DNA of 45,269 nucleotides from Isohypsibius dastychi (taxonomy: Eukaryota > Tardigrada > Eutardigrada > Parachela > Isohypsibiidae), in NCBI GenBank assembly GCA_034696485.1, contig JAQIWT010000050.1, forward strand, positions 1-45,269, given 5' to 3'. Positions 32,518 through 45,119 of this stretch are shown here, piece by piece. The notes under the pieces were generated by a model. That model saw only the letters and a program-made list of their open reading frames with translations. It was not told where the DNA came from and did not search any database. The stretch's first letter is position 1. Every line of letters starts with the position of its first letter. The position numbers were made by a program, and so were the translations under genes.

Positions 32518-33281
32518 CTATGCACTACCTCGTGATACATTCGTTCCACTCTTTGACATGCCGGCAGGCCATGGACGATCCTTGTATTTAGGGTCATTGG
32601 CGTAATCGTGTTCAGGTCCTTTGTACGAACGATCAATACTCGTGTCATATTGCTTGCATTGTTTGGAGTAAAAGGTTTCTCCCAACTTTTCTCCGTCACA
32701 TATTTCGCACACCGTTCCGTTAGCATACGCTTTGTAGCAGCTCAGAACCGGTAGATCATCTGCAAAATGCCTTCACATTCAGACCACGGTGCCACATCAT
32801 TGGAGCCGTCTATCTACTGTACTATTTACGGCTTACTTACTGCAATCAAAAGGCGGACTGCGTGGAACGTCTTGGATCAGGTGTGTTTCCGGGATATTGG
32901 GCGACTCTGGAACAGGAGGATCAGGTCCCTGGGCAGCCAGCTCTGATACAAAACAAGGCAACATGCACAGGCTTTTTGACAAAGGAAATCAGATTCGATT
33001 TGATGGTTCAGTCCCAGTAGAGCTGTAGTTCAAATGATTATGTACCTTTGTCATCCACTTTCAACGATGCAAATAGACGCCAGTCATCCTTTTGTTTTAG
33101 TAACTGCGTTATAGTCTCATTCGTCGATGGTAACTGATCTGTTGCTTCTAAAATATCATTGAAAGAATTTACTGAGGATGAGTCAATTTTTTTAGGCAAC
33201 AAAATGCTTACCATCCAAGCTTTGAGAGCAAACTCCGACAAATGCAAGACAGATAAGAGATAACGTTCCACTTCGCATCAT
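32518..33281 (-). CDS. Small secreted protein with CEICD domain, paralog A
   Basis: Four exons on the minus strand (33281-33212, 33147-33046, about 32943-32868, 32759-32518), all separated by phase-1 introns. A signal peptide (MMRSGTLSLICLAFVGVCSQ) is followed by a polar linker (STNETITQLLKQKDDWRLFA) and a Pro-rich part (GPDPPVPESPNIPE). The last exon carries the domain: CYKAYANGTVCEICDGE, SKQCKQ, then DRSYKGPEHDYANDP and RPWPAG. The same domain is in the head-to-head neighbour at 33891. I recognise no family. Four cysteines could form two disulfides; the secretory role is inferred from the signal peptide. Confidence 0.75.
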
Positions 33282-33890
33282 TGTTGAAACGCATGTAGTT
33301 TAAGGTGATTTGATTATTACTTGGTTATTCTAACTTCAATCCTTGTTAATTTGTGACGAAAGAAACAGCCACGCCATATGATGTATGAACCAAAACATGG
33401 GCTTGCTGATAAAACGTAATATGAACATGATTATCAGTCCATCTGATACAGCCTGTACAACCTTGATCTTATCACACGAAGAACCATTCCTTCAAATGCT
33501 TCAAAAATCAAATTGGACAGCCTACTTTACAGACAGCTACAATAAATATACACTGTGCCCGGAGACACCTTACAAGAAATAAAGCTGAGGTACCAGTATG
33601 AAAGTCTGAAATCCGAAGATTTTCTGATGTTTTTTTTGGAAGAGGGTCATGCAAATCTGAACCATTCTGTGAATTATTAGCCTTTTGATCAGTTAACAAG
33701 AACTCGATTTCAACTCGATTTTCATTGGAATTGATGGGATTTCGCACCTTTGTACCGAAATGACGAACGAGCGCCTCCGATAACATCAGACTGTTTCGTA
33801 CCATGGACATGGTTTTGACTCACGCTCAAGCGTTAAAACGTTTGCTGTTTTTGGACTTGCACTACACTATTTACCGTACTGTTACAATCG
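33282..33890. other. Divergent region between the CEICD-domain paralogs
   Basis: 609 bp between the two start codons, so probably both promoters. A minus-strand open frame at 33508-33810 (MVRNSLMLSEALVRHFGTKV at its start) might be a small gene but has no spliced continuation I trust. Confidence 0.45.
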
Positions 33891-34762
33891 ATGGCATTCA
33901 TTGGATTCCAAATACTATGTGTAACTGTACTCACGGCACTTTTGTTCTCCACCCAAGGTAGTAATATGTATAAAATTATCATATGTCCCTGACGCACTTT
34001 TGGTTTCAGGTGCGAACTGCAGAGGGAAGTCCCAGCAAAATAACGAGAATGGGCTTACTGTCCCACAGACTCATCAAGACGAGGAAGGTAAACATCTTAA
34101 AGCTTGTACCAAATTGTTAATACTTTTCCATGTGTATCATACTAATAATCTCAACCCAAACGTCCGTTCCCAGGTCCCCCGCCGCCACGTCCTGGTGATT
34201 ACCTTTCCCAGTCTAGAAACTCTAAATCAAGCACTCAAGGAGCTCAAACCAGTTTCCAGCGAAGTCACACCTCTCCTGAGTTTCCTCAGCAGTTTTTCAA
34301 AACATTTTGCGACACATTGTGCATACCTGGTATATAAACGCTTTCTGGAAAAACTCTTCTGAAATATCAATTCTTTGTGTCGCAGCTAACCAAAATGAAA
34401 TACCATGCTACCTAGCCAACTATGGAAATGGAACCACTTGCGAGATCTGTGACCTGAAGACAACTGATGAAGAATTCAATTCGAAACGCTGCTTTCGTGA
34501 CCGCGGACCGCATGACAGAAGATACGTTGGACCAGAGCATGATTATGGGAAGGATGCTAATGGACCATGGCCGGCAAATGGAGGCAATGGAGCGGGTGCA
34601 GCCACAACATCTAACCCCTCTTCAACTCGATCCAGCAAGCGACCGCAGCGAGTACTTGGTACATCGTTTGGTACCGCAGAAAATAGTGGTTACATGAGCA
34701 GATCTTCACGCAGAGGCAGCGTGTCCGGGAAATCAACGACACCATCGCAATTCAGTTATTAG
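33891..34762 (+). CDS. Small secreted protein with CEICD domain, paralog B
   Basis: Four exons (33891-33957, 34010-34087, 34174-34329, 34386-34762), again all with phase-1 introns, give about 225 residues. The signal peptide is MAFIGFQILCVTVLTALLFS. The middle is Gln/Asn/Ser-rich and includes GPPPPRPGDY. The last exon has the shared domain: CYLANYGNGTTCEICDLK, SKRCFRD, then DRRYVGPEHDYGKD and GPWPANGG, followed by a Ser/Arg-rich tail (SRSSRRGSVSGKS) not present in paralog A. Only the domain is conserved between the two; linkers have diverged. Function unknown. Confidence 0.75.
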
Positions 34763-35516
34763 AGTTTCTAGTTAGTTCACTTTCAGACTGTGGCCATCAA
34801 GGGAACTCTACTACGACTGTCATTACCCTGGAAAGTTATCCAAATTCGAACGAACAAGTAATGCGAAACATTGTCAGCGTTTTTTAATCTTTTGCTTTTT
34901 TCCACTTTATCCGGTTACGGTGCAAAACCACGTCAGTAGATAAATGTCACAACATAGAAAAAATGTGTGAAAAAATACTCCAGTTTTCGACTGTGATAAT
35001 TCTGATGAAGAAATGCATTCTGAAACTATGAAGAATATCTATCGATTCGCAGAAGCAGCACATTCAGTTGTGACGACACTTGCTACAAAGTAATTGAAAC
35101 TCAATTCACAGGATGCTCAAGAAAGACCGAAAAATACGACAAAAACCGGCGATCTCAATCAGTCTTCTCAGCGCGCAAGCGGAAATGAGCTTCATGTGGT
35201 AAAGACTAGCTTGTGCGTTTTTCTCTTAGAATTTTTCTCAGATTATAAACCGTTCTTCCAGTCATTCTTCAGAAAGTAAGACCACAATTATGCCGTTCAT
35301 GCAGTCGTCGTTAAGATATGGCTTGCTGCTCTATGTTTAGTGCCACATTGGCAGTCATATCAGTTTGACTGTTTCAACATGTGTACAGTTTCTGTTGAAA
35401 GAAAATATTTTATTTTTTCTTTGATATCAACACAGCATCTGGTTCTCAAAAAATGAGAATGACATAACAAACTGTAAATATGAGGATGTCTGACGTTATT
35501 TCAAAAACTACAATCA
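34763..35516. other. Intergenic, convergent 3' flanks
   Basis: About 750 bp between paralog B and the 3' end of protease 2. AT-rich; no gene or repeat that I can support. Confidence 0.5.
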
Positions 35517-37172
<1,656 letters not shown>

Positions 37173-37906
37173 TTTGGAGGAAAAAGACGAAAACCGCGTT
37201 ACTGGTAAGAAGCTATGAACAACTTCGGTAAAGAAATCAGATGAGTACAACTTCGTAGAATCCACGGCTCAAAGTCTATCGAGCCAAAGATCAAGTTCGT
37301 CACAGGTTGCAACTTGACCTACCTAAACCACGGAAATGACGAAAAACAACACCCAAACATGATTTTCAGTTTTCCAGCTCTTTTAGAACATCACACTAAT
37401 CTCAAATACTCCACAAAGAAATCATAATATCTCTCGAGGCCATCAAAGGCCCAAATATCATACCACAGTCTGTACGAAGTACCGGTAGAATCTAAGATTT
37501 CTGGGAAGTTTACTCAACTCATCCACAATGAAGTGTGGCGTCCTCATTTACTTTTCATGCTAGATTCTAAGCCATCGTTTTGTTGAACCGGAGACCTCTG
37601 CGTATAAGGATGAATAATAAATGAAATGCTGTCAGAAGCTCTTATTTCAGCTCCAGTCTTCGACGCACACCCTGATGCGGTTTCTGTTTTAAAACAACGA
37701 AAGTTTTCTAATCTTGTATGTTTGTTGTTCAGAGTGAAGATACCGCAAGCACTTTATTTTGTCGCAGGTATCAAGGTCACCTTGTTTGTTGATCATACGT
37801 CTTGGCTCAAACTCCAAAAAAACCAATAAGGTAGAATATGTTACGTCAACAAAAACAACACGAATGCAGTCTGAAAGCTGACGATTGTGAAAGTGCACGC
37901 AGAGGT
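37173..37906. other. Intergenic
   Basis: Upstream flank of protease 2 and 3' flank of the small Cys-rich gene. Open frames on both strands near 37626-37940 are short and unsupported. Nothing else seen. Confidence 0.45.
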
Positions 37907-38173
37907 TTAGCATCGGTTGGAATTGCATTCCGTTCCACATCTTTGGTCTTTCCGAACAAGAACTGGCTTTCCCACCCAGTTCCGTAGATTACACGAGTCC
38001 ATCAAAGGGTTCATCTCAAAAGGGCGGTCAACACTGTAGACCCCAAATGTCTCTTGAATCCGAATACAGTTGTCCATTTCTTTGGTGATATGGAAAACAC
38101 ATTGGCCCTGGCTGGTTATCACAAACAGCGAAAGCTTAACAAACAAAGCTTGAATTAGCTTGAACATCACCAT
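37907..38173 (-). CDS. Candidate six-cysteine secreted mini-protein
   Basis: A single open exon of 88 codons on the minus strand. It begins with a likely signal peptide (MVMFKLIQALFVKLSLFVIT, then SQGQ) and has a mature part of about 65 residues with six cysteines: QCVF, DNCIR, DSCNL, QRCGT, ECNS, RC-stop. The last residue is Cys. Even cysteine number and signal peptide suggest a disulfide-stabilised secreted peptide; no family recognised. An intron or another start cannot be excluded. Confidence 0.45.
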   Translation of the reverse strand: MVMFKLIQALFVKLSLFVITSQGQCVFHITKEMDNCIRIQETFGVYSVDRPFEMNPLMDSCNLRNWVGKPVLVRKDQRCGTECNSNRC

Positions 38174-39005
38174 TTTGGAGACCAAATTAGTTTTAAGAAA
38201 ACAGATCGTCTAATTCGTGTGACTTTTCCAGCTTCGGCAGGCGGTGTTGCGATGTCACAACCAAATGATCTTTGCACCGTTGTAACGCACTTTGATGATA
38301 TCATTTTTTCTCATGGTTCAAAATTTCACGCAGTCTTGTCTTAGTTGGCGTAAGAACAGTGTGTTGTATTGGAATCTAGAATTATTGGGGGATGAAAATG
38401 GTTTCTTTCATTCTGATTCTCGTGATTTATTTTTGCTGCAATCGAGCCGCCGAGTCCGCAACGGCCCCACATCTTCATTTCCGAATTATAAGTAAAATCT
38501 CATCCAGAAACACTCGGAACAGCAAATGCATTTTTTTATTTCAGATCCCGCCTAAAAATTGATAGCGGAATCCGCGACGAATAGTTGAGGAATCCGGTGG
38601 GATTTGTGTAGTTATCCCGGAATTCACCGACCGAAAGACCTGCGTGAGTCCGTACCGACACCAGGAGGTTTCGTGCACAAAAATGAAACACCGCTTCCGG
38701 TCTGGGTTGCCGGACGCACCTTCCCGAATCCAGTCTGGTTTGACCCCACACGGAAAATCACGGATAGATCATTTTTATTCATCACAAAAAACGCACATTT
38801 TTTTAAAAGCGACAGAGAAACCGGCAGACTGCACCCAGAACTCAAGTATCGATAGGAAAATTATTCAGTAATAAAACGACTCAGAAGTAACCGAAAGTAA
38901 CTTAATCAATCAACAGCAAAAATTCACATGCGACGTCGCTGATAAAATTTCTAGATGAAACAGTACTACCGTAAAAGTGGGGAGTTCGTTTGTGGTGTTT
39001 CCGTC
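38174..39005. other. Intergenic with ambiguous open frames
   Basis: Several overlapping open frames occur on both strands at 38290-38870 but none has a signal, domain or splice continuation. One GCGACGTCGC palindrome is at 38930-38939. Confidence 0.45.
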
Positions 39006-40657
39006 TCAAGCAGGGCGCGCAGCCTGTAAGAACAAACAGGTTAAAGTTCCAGGATTGTCAACCAAGTTGTCAACCAATGCCAACAATTCCGAAATTCGGT
39101 TTCATTATCGAAAACATTGTTTGTTGAAGTTTTTACCTTTTCAAGAGGAGCAATCCTCAGCTTTGACATTTCAACGGCAATATTCTCTTTTTGTGATGAC
39201 AGCGACATCGCTCCTAAAAGTCAAAAATTATTCCGAGAATACGAAACAGTCAAACCCTGCGTGGTAATAGCAAACTATTCCGTCCAAGCTTGAAATTTAA
39301 TATGGCTAGTACTGACATTACTTATTCATTCAAACGAATACGTTCTCACCTGATGACGTGTTTTTCCAGTTTCCGGTTGTAATCGGAATCGGTGGAACTG
39401 CTACTGTCGACTTAATTTGCGCCAAGCCGTTTGAATCTACAAAGGAATTCAAAAGTTATCATGCGAATATAAATTTGCGAAGCGACGTCGCTGAATATGA
39501 ATTATCAAACAGAATAAATCCTACGATTTCGAGCAAATGCAGTAGAATTTGTTAATAGAAAATACTATTGACGAATATTACTTTCAATGAAAAACAATTT
39601 CAGTGGTTTAGAAAAATGCAGGTTTGGCGAGGTAGCATCGCTTTCAATTTTTAAGAAGCTCCCGCTGAAGAAAAAATCGTCAACAAGTTTACTGCACTTG
39701 AAGAAAATTAGGTGCGAAAATACAGCTGGAACGGAATAATCACGAGAGTCTTTGAATGATATGTGAAATCTTACTTTGCACACTGTCGGTGGCGGTTTCA
39801 ATCATCCAGTCGCTGAATCCGTTCCGTTCCATGAGCTGATTCCATGTTTCCAAGTGAATGAATTCTCTCAAGTTTCTTGGGTGCGACGTCGCTGAAAAAC
39901 AACAATTTTATTGTATTTTTACTGACTCAGTACTGACATGAACAACAGATTCACAAAAAAATGCACGAGACCAAAAATGAAGAAAAACAGTTAAACTGTT
40001 GCGCGTTTGCTTCTTACCATGCAAAGTATTCCGTTCTGTTCCAGATGATTCCTCAGTTTTCTTTTGCGACGTTGCCATGCTGATGATTATCAATTTTGAA
40101 CACAGGAAGATTTGCCAAAAACTTTACGTGGAAAACTTCCAGTGCATAAATTTCATCAGGCGTTGATTTTGTGAGGCGAAGTCGTGGATGAGTGAAGTGT
40201 GCAGAGCAATCTAACGGTTCGGATTGGCGGTAGCCAGTCAGAGCATAGCTATTGCGTACTGGCCAGTCAGGAGATCGCCTGCAAAGCAGCCAACCAATCT
40301 TAACCTATCAACATCAGATAGTACTGGGGTTCTTCGCGACGTCGCAAAACATTTGAAAAATTGAATTTTGGACTTTTTTCTGAAAAGAAAATTTTAACAG
40401 CTCAAACCCGAAACACAATTAAAAAGACGGCTGAATTTTCTTTTAACCACATACGTAAATTTAGCGTCGGTTGCGGTACAGACAATGGTAATTCAGGTTC
40501 AGAAATAACTCACCGAAAGACCAGAAGCAGATGCGTTGGAGTTTCATAATCATTCACGAGTGTAATCAAAATTTCAGCGACAAAAGCTGATTCTGTCACA
40601 AGAAATCTTCCATATTCTCCTAGACATCATCATGAGCGGGTCTGGATGCGACGTCGC
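38930..40657. repeat. Five copies of the palindrome GCGACGTCGC
   Basis: The exact 10-bp palindrome occurs at 38930-38939, 39482-39491, 39883-39892, 40336-40345 and 40648-40657, with near-matches at about 39202, 40066 and 38252. I saw none elsewhere in the window. On the minus strand the first three are preceded by a 3'-splice-like TCAG, and the third is the start of exon 2 of the small gene at 39006-40078. Confidence 0.75.
39006..40078 (-). CDS. Small spliced gene, unknown family
   Basis: Four exons on the minus strand (40078-40018, 39891-39775, 39213-39137, 39023-39006; phases 1, 1, 0) give about 90 residues: MATSQKKTEESSGTERNTLH, ATSHPRNLREFIHLETWNQL, MERNGFSDWMIETATDSVQR, AMSLSSQKENIAVEMSKLRI, APLEKAARPA, stop. 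Splice sites are good and the frame is kept at all three joins. The middle looks alpha-helical, and there is no signal peptide. No family recognised. Exon 2 begins inside one of the GCGACGTCGC palindromes. Confidence 0.55.
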
Positions 40658-40916
40658 ATGAGGCAGGCGATTTTTCCATTGATTCCAATCGAACGCATTT
40701 AATATCTGGGATCAAAATGTATGGAGTCCACGAAGAATGAGACAAAATGAATGGTCGGGAAAAATCCTCCAGAAATCCAGCAACACCAAGCAAAAGCGTG
40801 CAGCGACAAGGTAGACCCCAGGTAGCAGCCAAGCGGGGTAGCTCGCTACCGTGGCAAGCTAGGGGGGCGTGCAAGCTGCCTGGCTGCTTTGTCTCAGGTC
40901 AAATCTCGATTTACAG
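40079..40916. other. Intergenic upstream of broken protease
   Basis: No signal-peptide or propeptide exon for protease 3 could be found here. It carries two of the palindromes and a GTAGCTCGCTAC inverted repeat (about 40839-40850). Confidence 0.45.
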
Positions 40917-41443
40917 GCGGGGATGGCACCGCTGCTGACCGTGGGAGATATCCGTGGATGGTTAGTATCCAGAGAAGCAAGATGCATATCTGCGGTGGCG
41001 TCCTTATATCCCCGAATTATGTCCTGACTGCTGCACACTGCTTGTTCGATGAGACAACATACGAGGCTTTACCAAGTTCGGAATTTAGTGTTATCACTGG
41101 GACGCATGACCTTGGTTCAGCTCCATCCCGGAACGAAATCAAAGTCCTCACCACATCGGTCCACAAACATTTCAAGCGGCGTGATACCCACTTGCATTTT
41201 GATATTGCCGATTATCGTTTGCTTCTTTCCGGCGGGTTAATAAGGAGACGTGAGCAGGGGTCATTTGGATTTATTTCCAAAAGGGCAGCCGGTCGCATTG
41301 CCGGTTACCATTACAAACAGGAACGGAAGACGATCGTCGTAAGACGGTCAGTACGCGAAGCGGACAATCCGAAAACAAACAAAACCAGTTCTACTAAAAG
41401 AACATGAAACCCGATCTATCTAAGGTAGTTGGGTGGGTGGCGG

Positions 41444-41625
41444 AAACAAAAAGCTAATACTAAAATCGAATCCAAATCCAGAAGACGAAAGGCGATGCAG
41501 TGGCGATTCGATCCCGGAGCTGGACAAGGATATAGGGCAAGAACAATAGCTGGGAGCGCAGTTGCAATCAAGAGAGAAATGTGTCAGTCAGCCGATAATA
41601 ACAGAATTTCTCCGAAATTCTACCC
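41444..41625 (+). repeat. 182-bp direct repeat, copy 1
   Basis: Identical by eye to 42086-42267 over all 182 bp, from AAACAAAAAGCTAATACT to GAAATTCTACCC. Identity implies a recent origin. Confidence 0.9.
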
Positions 41626-41846
41626 ATTATCGTTTGCTTGGTGATCTGCAGTTTCTTCTCGAGAGTTTCAGGAGTCAGCGTTTCTTGCTCTTCGGTGCTT
41701 GGGTGACTGGCAGCAAACAGGCGATTGGCGAGGATTTCCTTGGTCCCAACCGTTGACAGTCCAATTTCCTTGCATTTCGTTTTTAAAGCGTGGTGCTTCA
41801 AAGTTGAGAGGAATTCCATCGTGGTTTCGTTTGCGCCGTCCGCCAT
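41568..41846 (-). CDS. SAP-domain open frame inside the insertion
   Basis: 92 codons on the minus strand. MADGANETTMEFLSTLK is followed by HALKTKCKEIGLSTVGTKEI and LANRLF, the Leu/Gly/Lys/Leu pattern of a SAP DNA-binding helix pair, and then by a polar tail (STEEQETLTPETLEKKLQIT) that runs into the repeated unit end. It lies mostly in unit 2 and uses the last bases of unit 1 for its C-terminus. It may be a captured gene fragment or part of the element's own protein. Confidence 0.5.
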   Translation of the reverse strand: MADGANETTMEFLSTLKHHALKTKCKEIGLSTVGTKEILANRLFAASHPSTEEQETLTPETLEKKLQITKQTIMGRISEKFCYYRLTDTFLS

Positions 41847-42085
41847 TCTCAGGTGAAAATATTCCTCGGTATGAAGAGGGATGTGCGCTGCACTTGGTCA
41901 AAAAGTCAGTATTCACGCGAAAATATTTCTGGTGGCTCCACCAGCAACGATGAAATTTGGGGCTGGAATTAATTTAAAACCGCCGGTTTGGAAGAACGAA
42001 GAAGGTACTATGGAGACCAGAGATCAGTTGTACGTACGTACAACTTGAGAATTTATGAGACGAAAAGCTAATCCGATGCGCTGCA

Positions 42086-42267
42086 AAACAAAAAGCTAAT
42101 ACTAAAATCGAATCCAAATCCAGAAGACGAAAGGCGATGCAGTGGCGATTCGATCCCGGAGCTGGACAAGGATATAGGGCAAGAACAATAGCTGGGAGCG
42201 CAGTTGCAATCAAGAGAGAAATGTGTCAGTCAGCCGATAATAACAGAATTTCTCCGAAATTCTACCC
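42086..42267 (+). repeat. 182-bp direct repeat, copy 2
   Basis: Second copy of the unit end. Its last bases abut CTTCTCCAACTGCAG, where the protease reading frame resumes. Confidence 0.9.
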
Positions 42268-42829
42268 TTCTCCAACTGCAGCGGTCTGTTACCCAACCAG
42301 AAAACAGCCAGTCCATCAAACTACCAAATGGTCATGTTTCTGAAGAAATGCTTCGGAGCGGAACGTTGCGAGCAATTGGCTGGGGCAACACTGAGACTGG
42401 ACATACCAGCAGGATACTTTTGGAGGCTGTGGTGCCTTATTTGTCAAACGGAGAGTGTCAGAAGAAGTATGCAGAAAAAGACCTCATGATCACGTCTCAT
42501 GTTATTTGCACAAGCACCACATCTTCAAATATCTGTCAAGTATATCAAAACTTGAACAACAATCCTGAATATTGAGTAGACCACGTTGTTGCTTTAGGGT
42601 GATAGCGGAGGGCCGCTGATTTTAGAAACAAAGGTCAATGGTCATCTGGTGGAGACCCTAGTTGGAATTACTAGTGTGTCAAACTCTGGGTACGGTATTA
42701 AGACACTCGTTTCTCACAATCGAATTAATTTTGCGAAGTTTCAGATGTGAACTGGCTGACTCTGCTTCCATTTTCACTCGCGTTTCTAAATTCCGGTATT
42801 CGTTTATCGAGGCGTCGACTGGACTATGA

Positions 42830-43290
42830 GCTTGCGAGGGCGGATCCAGAACATCGAGATCTTTAAAATCAAGCATTTTTCCACCCATGTTTGGTATACA
42901 ATACGCTTTGTGAAGAAGGGAATATTAATTTTTAATCCGTTTGCGGCTTCTTTAAATCTAATAAATGTGTACGAATACAAAAGGGTGACGCGTTGTTTAC
43001 AACCAGATATATTACGAGAGTAATCATTTCTTAGGCGTATCACAGAAGAAAATTGATCCGTATCTTCTTCATGCGTGCAAAGATAATTCGGAAGCCGTAC
43101 CGTAACCAATCACGACAAGTGCGCATTGTTTGTGTCGGTGCCGGCCTAATTACCCTCTCCACCGAAGCAACGGGATTCGTTGATCAAAAAGCGCAGATAC
43201 GGCTCCAGCAATAAATTAAATATTCAACGCAATATCTCTTCCCTCCAAGAAATCTGATGTTACCTGTTTCTTATTGGCTTTTTAGGAGAC
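42830..43290. other. Intergenic, 461 bp
   Basis: Between the broken protease and the receptor gene. An acceptor-like TTGGCTTTTTAG lies just before the receptor start, so a 5' untranslated exon may exist upstream. No gene seen. Confidence 0.5.
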
Positions 43291-45119
43291 ATGCGGGCCT
43301 TTTCCCCAGGGTTCGCTCTTCTCATCGCCATTGTCGTTAAAGCTCACAGTGTGATACAGGTGGAAATTCTTACATACGGAATCATCCACCCGCTCAACGG
43401 CTCATCCACTTCACTGGACTACCATCGCCCCGTGGCAGATTTCGCCATTAAACGAATCAAACGCGAATACTCCGCCACTATTAATTTCACTCATACTTAT
43501 CTGACTGATCCAACAATTCACAACTGCATGGAAATGTTGGCCAACATTGACGTGATGTTGTCTCAGTGGTACTACAGCCGCCAACCTGCAGATATGCACG
43601 TTTTAATTGCGCCAGGTGATCTTTTTGTTACAATTTTGCTGACCACTGTAACTCGAATGTTTTTTCAGCCTGTACAGATATGTTTCACGTCAACAGATTA
43701 GCGGCTTCCTGGAACATCCTGTTCGTCTCCGGGTAAGCCGCACTGGAAGGCTTCCGTTAATTCTCTGCCCGATTTTGACTGAGATATTATTTTTAAGTGT
43801 CGCCAGCGATGAGATTCAGCGGAATAAGACCATGTCGCCAACGTGGATTACCACTTCACCGTTACCAGCTCTCGGTTTTGCGACGTCAATAAAAGATCTA
43901 ATTGCCTTTCATCAGTGGCGGTCGGTTTGTATCGTCTTCGAGGTTGGAGCATCAGCTTCATTGACCATGCAGCAAACCGTGGATAGAGCTATTAAAACCA
44001 TACCTGGCGCACAAGTGACCATTGTCCAAGCGCACTCCATATCGAAACCATCCGATTTTGAGAAGATTTTGTTGGATTTCTCTACGTTTAGTCGAGGTGA
44101 ATTGGAAGAAATCGTTTTTTTAATTTACTTGAGCAGGCGTTTTCAGTGATGGTCTTTCTTGGATCTTCAAAATTTGTTGGATTTCGGAATCTGCTCGTAA
44201 GAACGAAATTCCGATCTCCAAAAAAAGCGTTTAAACAACTCATTTTCCAGATCAAAGCTTGGGATCTTGGCATGACCAACGGAGAATATGTAACCTCAAC
44301 AAACGGAGTTCCGAATTCTCCATTGACGTCATTGGTTAACAGGTGTATATGACAACGTACGCACCAGGACACGATCATTCCGACAGCATATGGTGGCGAA
44401 GAAATGATGAATATGATCAAAAAGCACGTGAGGCATTCAGATCGGCTTTTGTAATATGCCCGGATAACTCGATCATCACAATCCCGGGGGAGATGACCGT
44501 GGCTGAATGGAGAGATTATTCCAAGAAGAATTACAACGTTTCTTTGGTTAACGATAATGTGGTAAGTGGATTCATTGCAATCTTCTATCGTGGGATCAAG
44601 TCTGATGAAAACATCCGACTTTCCTTCAGCCTTGGTCATCGATTGGAGGAACATACAGCGCTTTTATGGTTTTCGCAAAGGTTCAAAAAACAGCCCCACC
44701 TCTGCAGCCGTGAAACATAATGAGCTTTTCCGCAGGCTCTGAATGACACTCTTAATTCTTCAACAAAGCTGGATCTTCAAGAAGGCACCGCAGTTGCGAA
44801 GCTGTTTTTCGACCGCTCCTTTCAGTTTGACAAAACGGTGGTCGCAATTGATTCTGTGGGAGCACGCGCTGTTCCATTGCTAATACAGGACATGGACCCA
44901 ACAACAGGACTGCTTAATGTAATTTCGTCGACCTTATCACTTTCATATTGATTAACTAGAGTTTCGGTAGACGGTCTTCAAACGAGATACACAGGGTACC
45001 TTGTGGCCAACGGGAAAAATAGACTGGGGTCACAATGGAGAGAGGATGGACCAAGATCCGATACCACGAGACGAGCCACTATGTGGATATCGGGGTGATA
45101 ACGCAATTTGCCGACGTGG
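43291..45119 (+). CDS. ANF-receptor-type extracellular domain, probably receptor guanylyl cyclase, 3' end uncertain
   Basis: Exons 43291-43615, 43669-43732, 43798-44096, 44147-44196, 44251-44289, 44343-44561, 44630-44680, 44736-44918 and 44971-45119 join in frame to about 425 residues. Signal peptide: MRAFSPGFALLIAIVVKAHS. The fold of type I periplasmic-binding-like receptors is seen in ACTDMFHVNRLAASWNILFV, TSPLPALGFATSIKDLIAFH, WRSVCIVFEV, VMVFLGSSKF, AWDLGMTNGEYVYMTTYAP, GGTYSAFMVFAKALNDTL and TLWPTGKIDWGHNG, ending with the membrane-proximal LCGYRGDNAICRR seen in natriuretic-peptide-receptor-like guanylyl cyclases. No transmembrane, kinase or cyclase part is inside the window. The next exon is unclear: reading on hits a stop at about 45170. 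It is either cut by the window end or a soluble form. Confidence 0.75.

Larger units (their letters stand above)
41210..42266. mobile_element. Nested insertion of two head-to-tail units
   Basis: Unit 1 is 41211-41625 and unit 2 is 41626-42267. Both begin with ATTATCGTTTGCTT and both end with the same 182 bp, but their middles (about 219 and 446 bp) are unrelated by eye. The common end contains an 8-bp hairpin (AGAATTTC-TCC-GAAATTCT) four bases before the end (ACCC). No terminal inverted repeat and no obvious target duplication is seen. Shared ends, variable middles, a 3' hairpin and tandem placement are features of rolling-circle (Helitron/HINE-type) elements, but the canonical TC...CTRR ends are absent, so the class is open. 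Confidence 0.7.
40917..42829 (+). pseudogene. S1-family serine protease 3, split by insertion
   Basis: Coding pieces are 40917-41209, 42267-42539, 42598-42689 and 42745-42829. The first begins, after an acceptor (TTTACAG), GGDGTAADRGRYPWMVSIQ and contains LTAAHC and HFDIA. The second resumes LLQLQRSVTQPENSQ, so the normal DIALLQL was cut after the catalytic Asp motif by 1057 bp. Then come IGWGNTETG, SSNICQ/GDSGGP (pocket residue Asn) and GCELADSASIFTRV to a stop. The insertion shifts the frame and gives an early stop, and no signal-peptide exon is visible upstream. Otherwise the gene is undamaged, so inactivation looks recent. It shares its intron positions with proteases 1 and 2. Confidence 0.85.

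Noticed and set aside
41429-41644. Plus-strand frame inside the insertion
   Set aside because: It lies almost entirely in the 182-bp repeat, is not kept in unit 2 beyond the repeat, and shows no motif.
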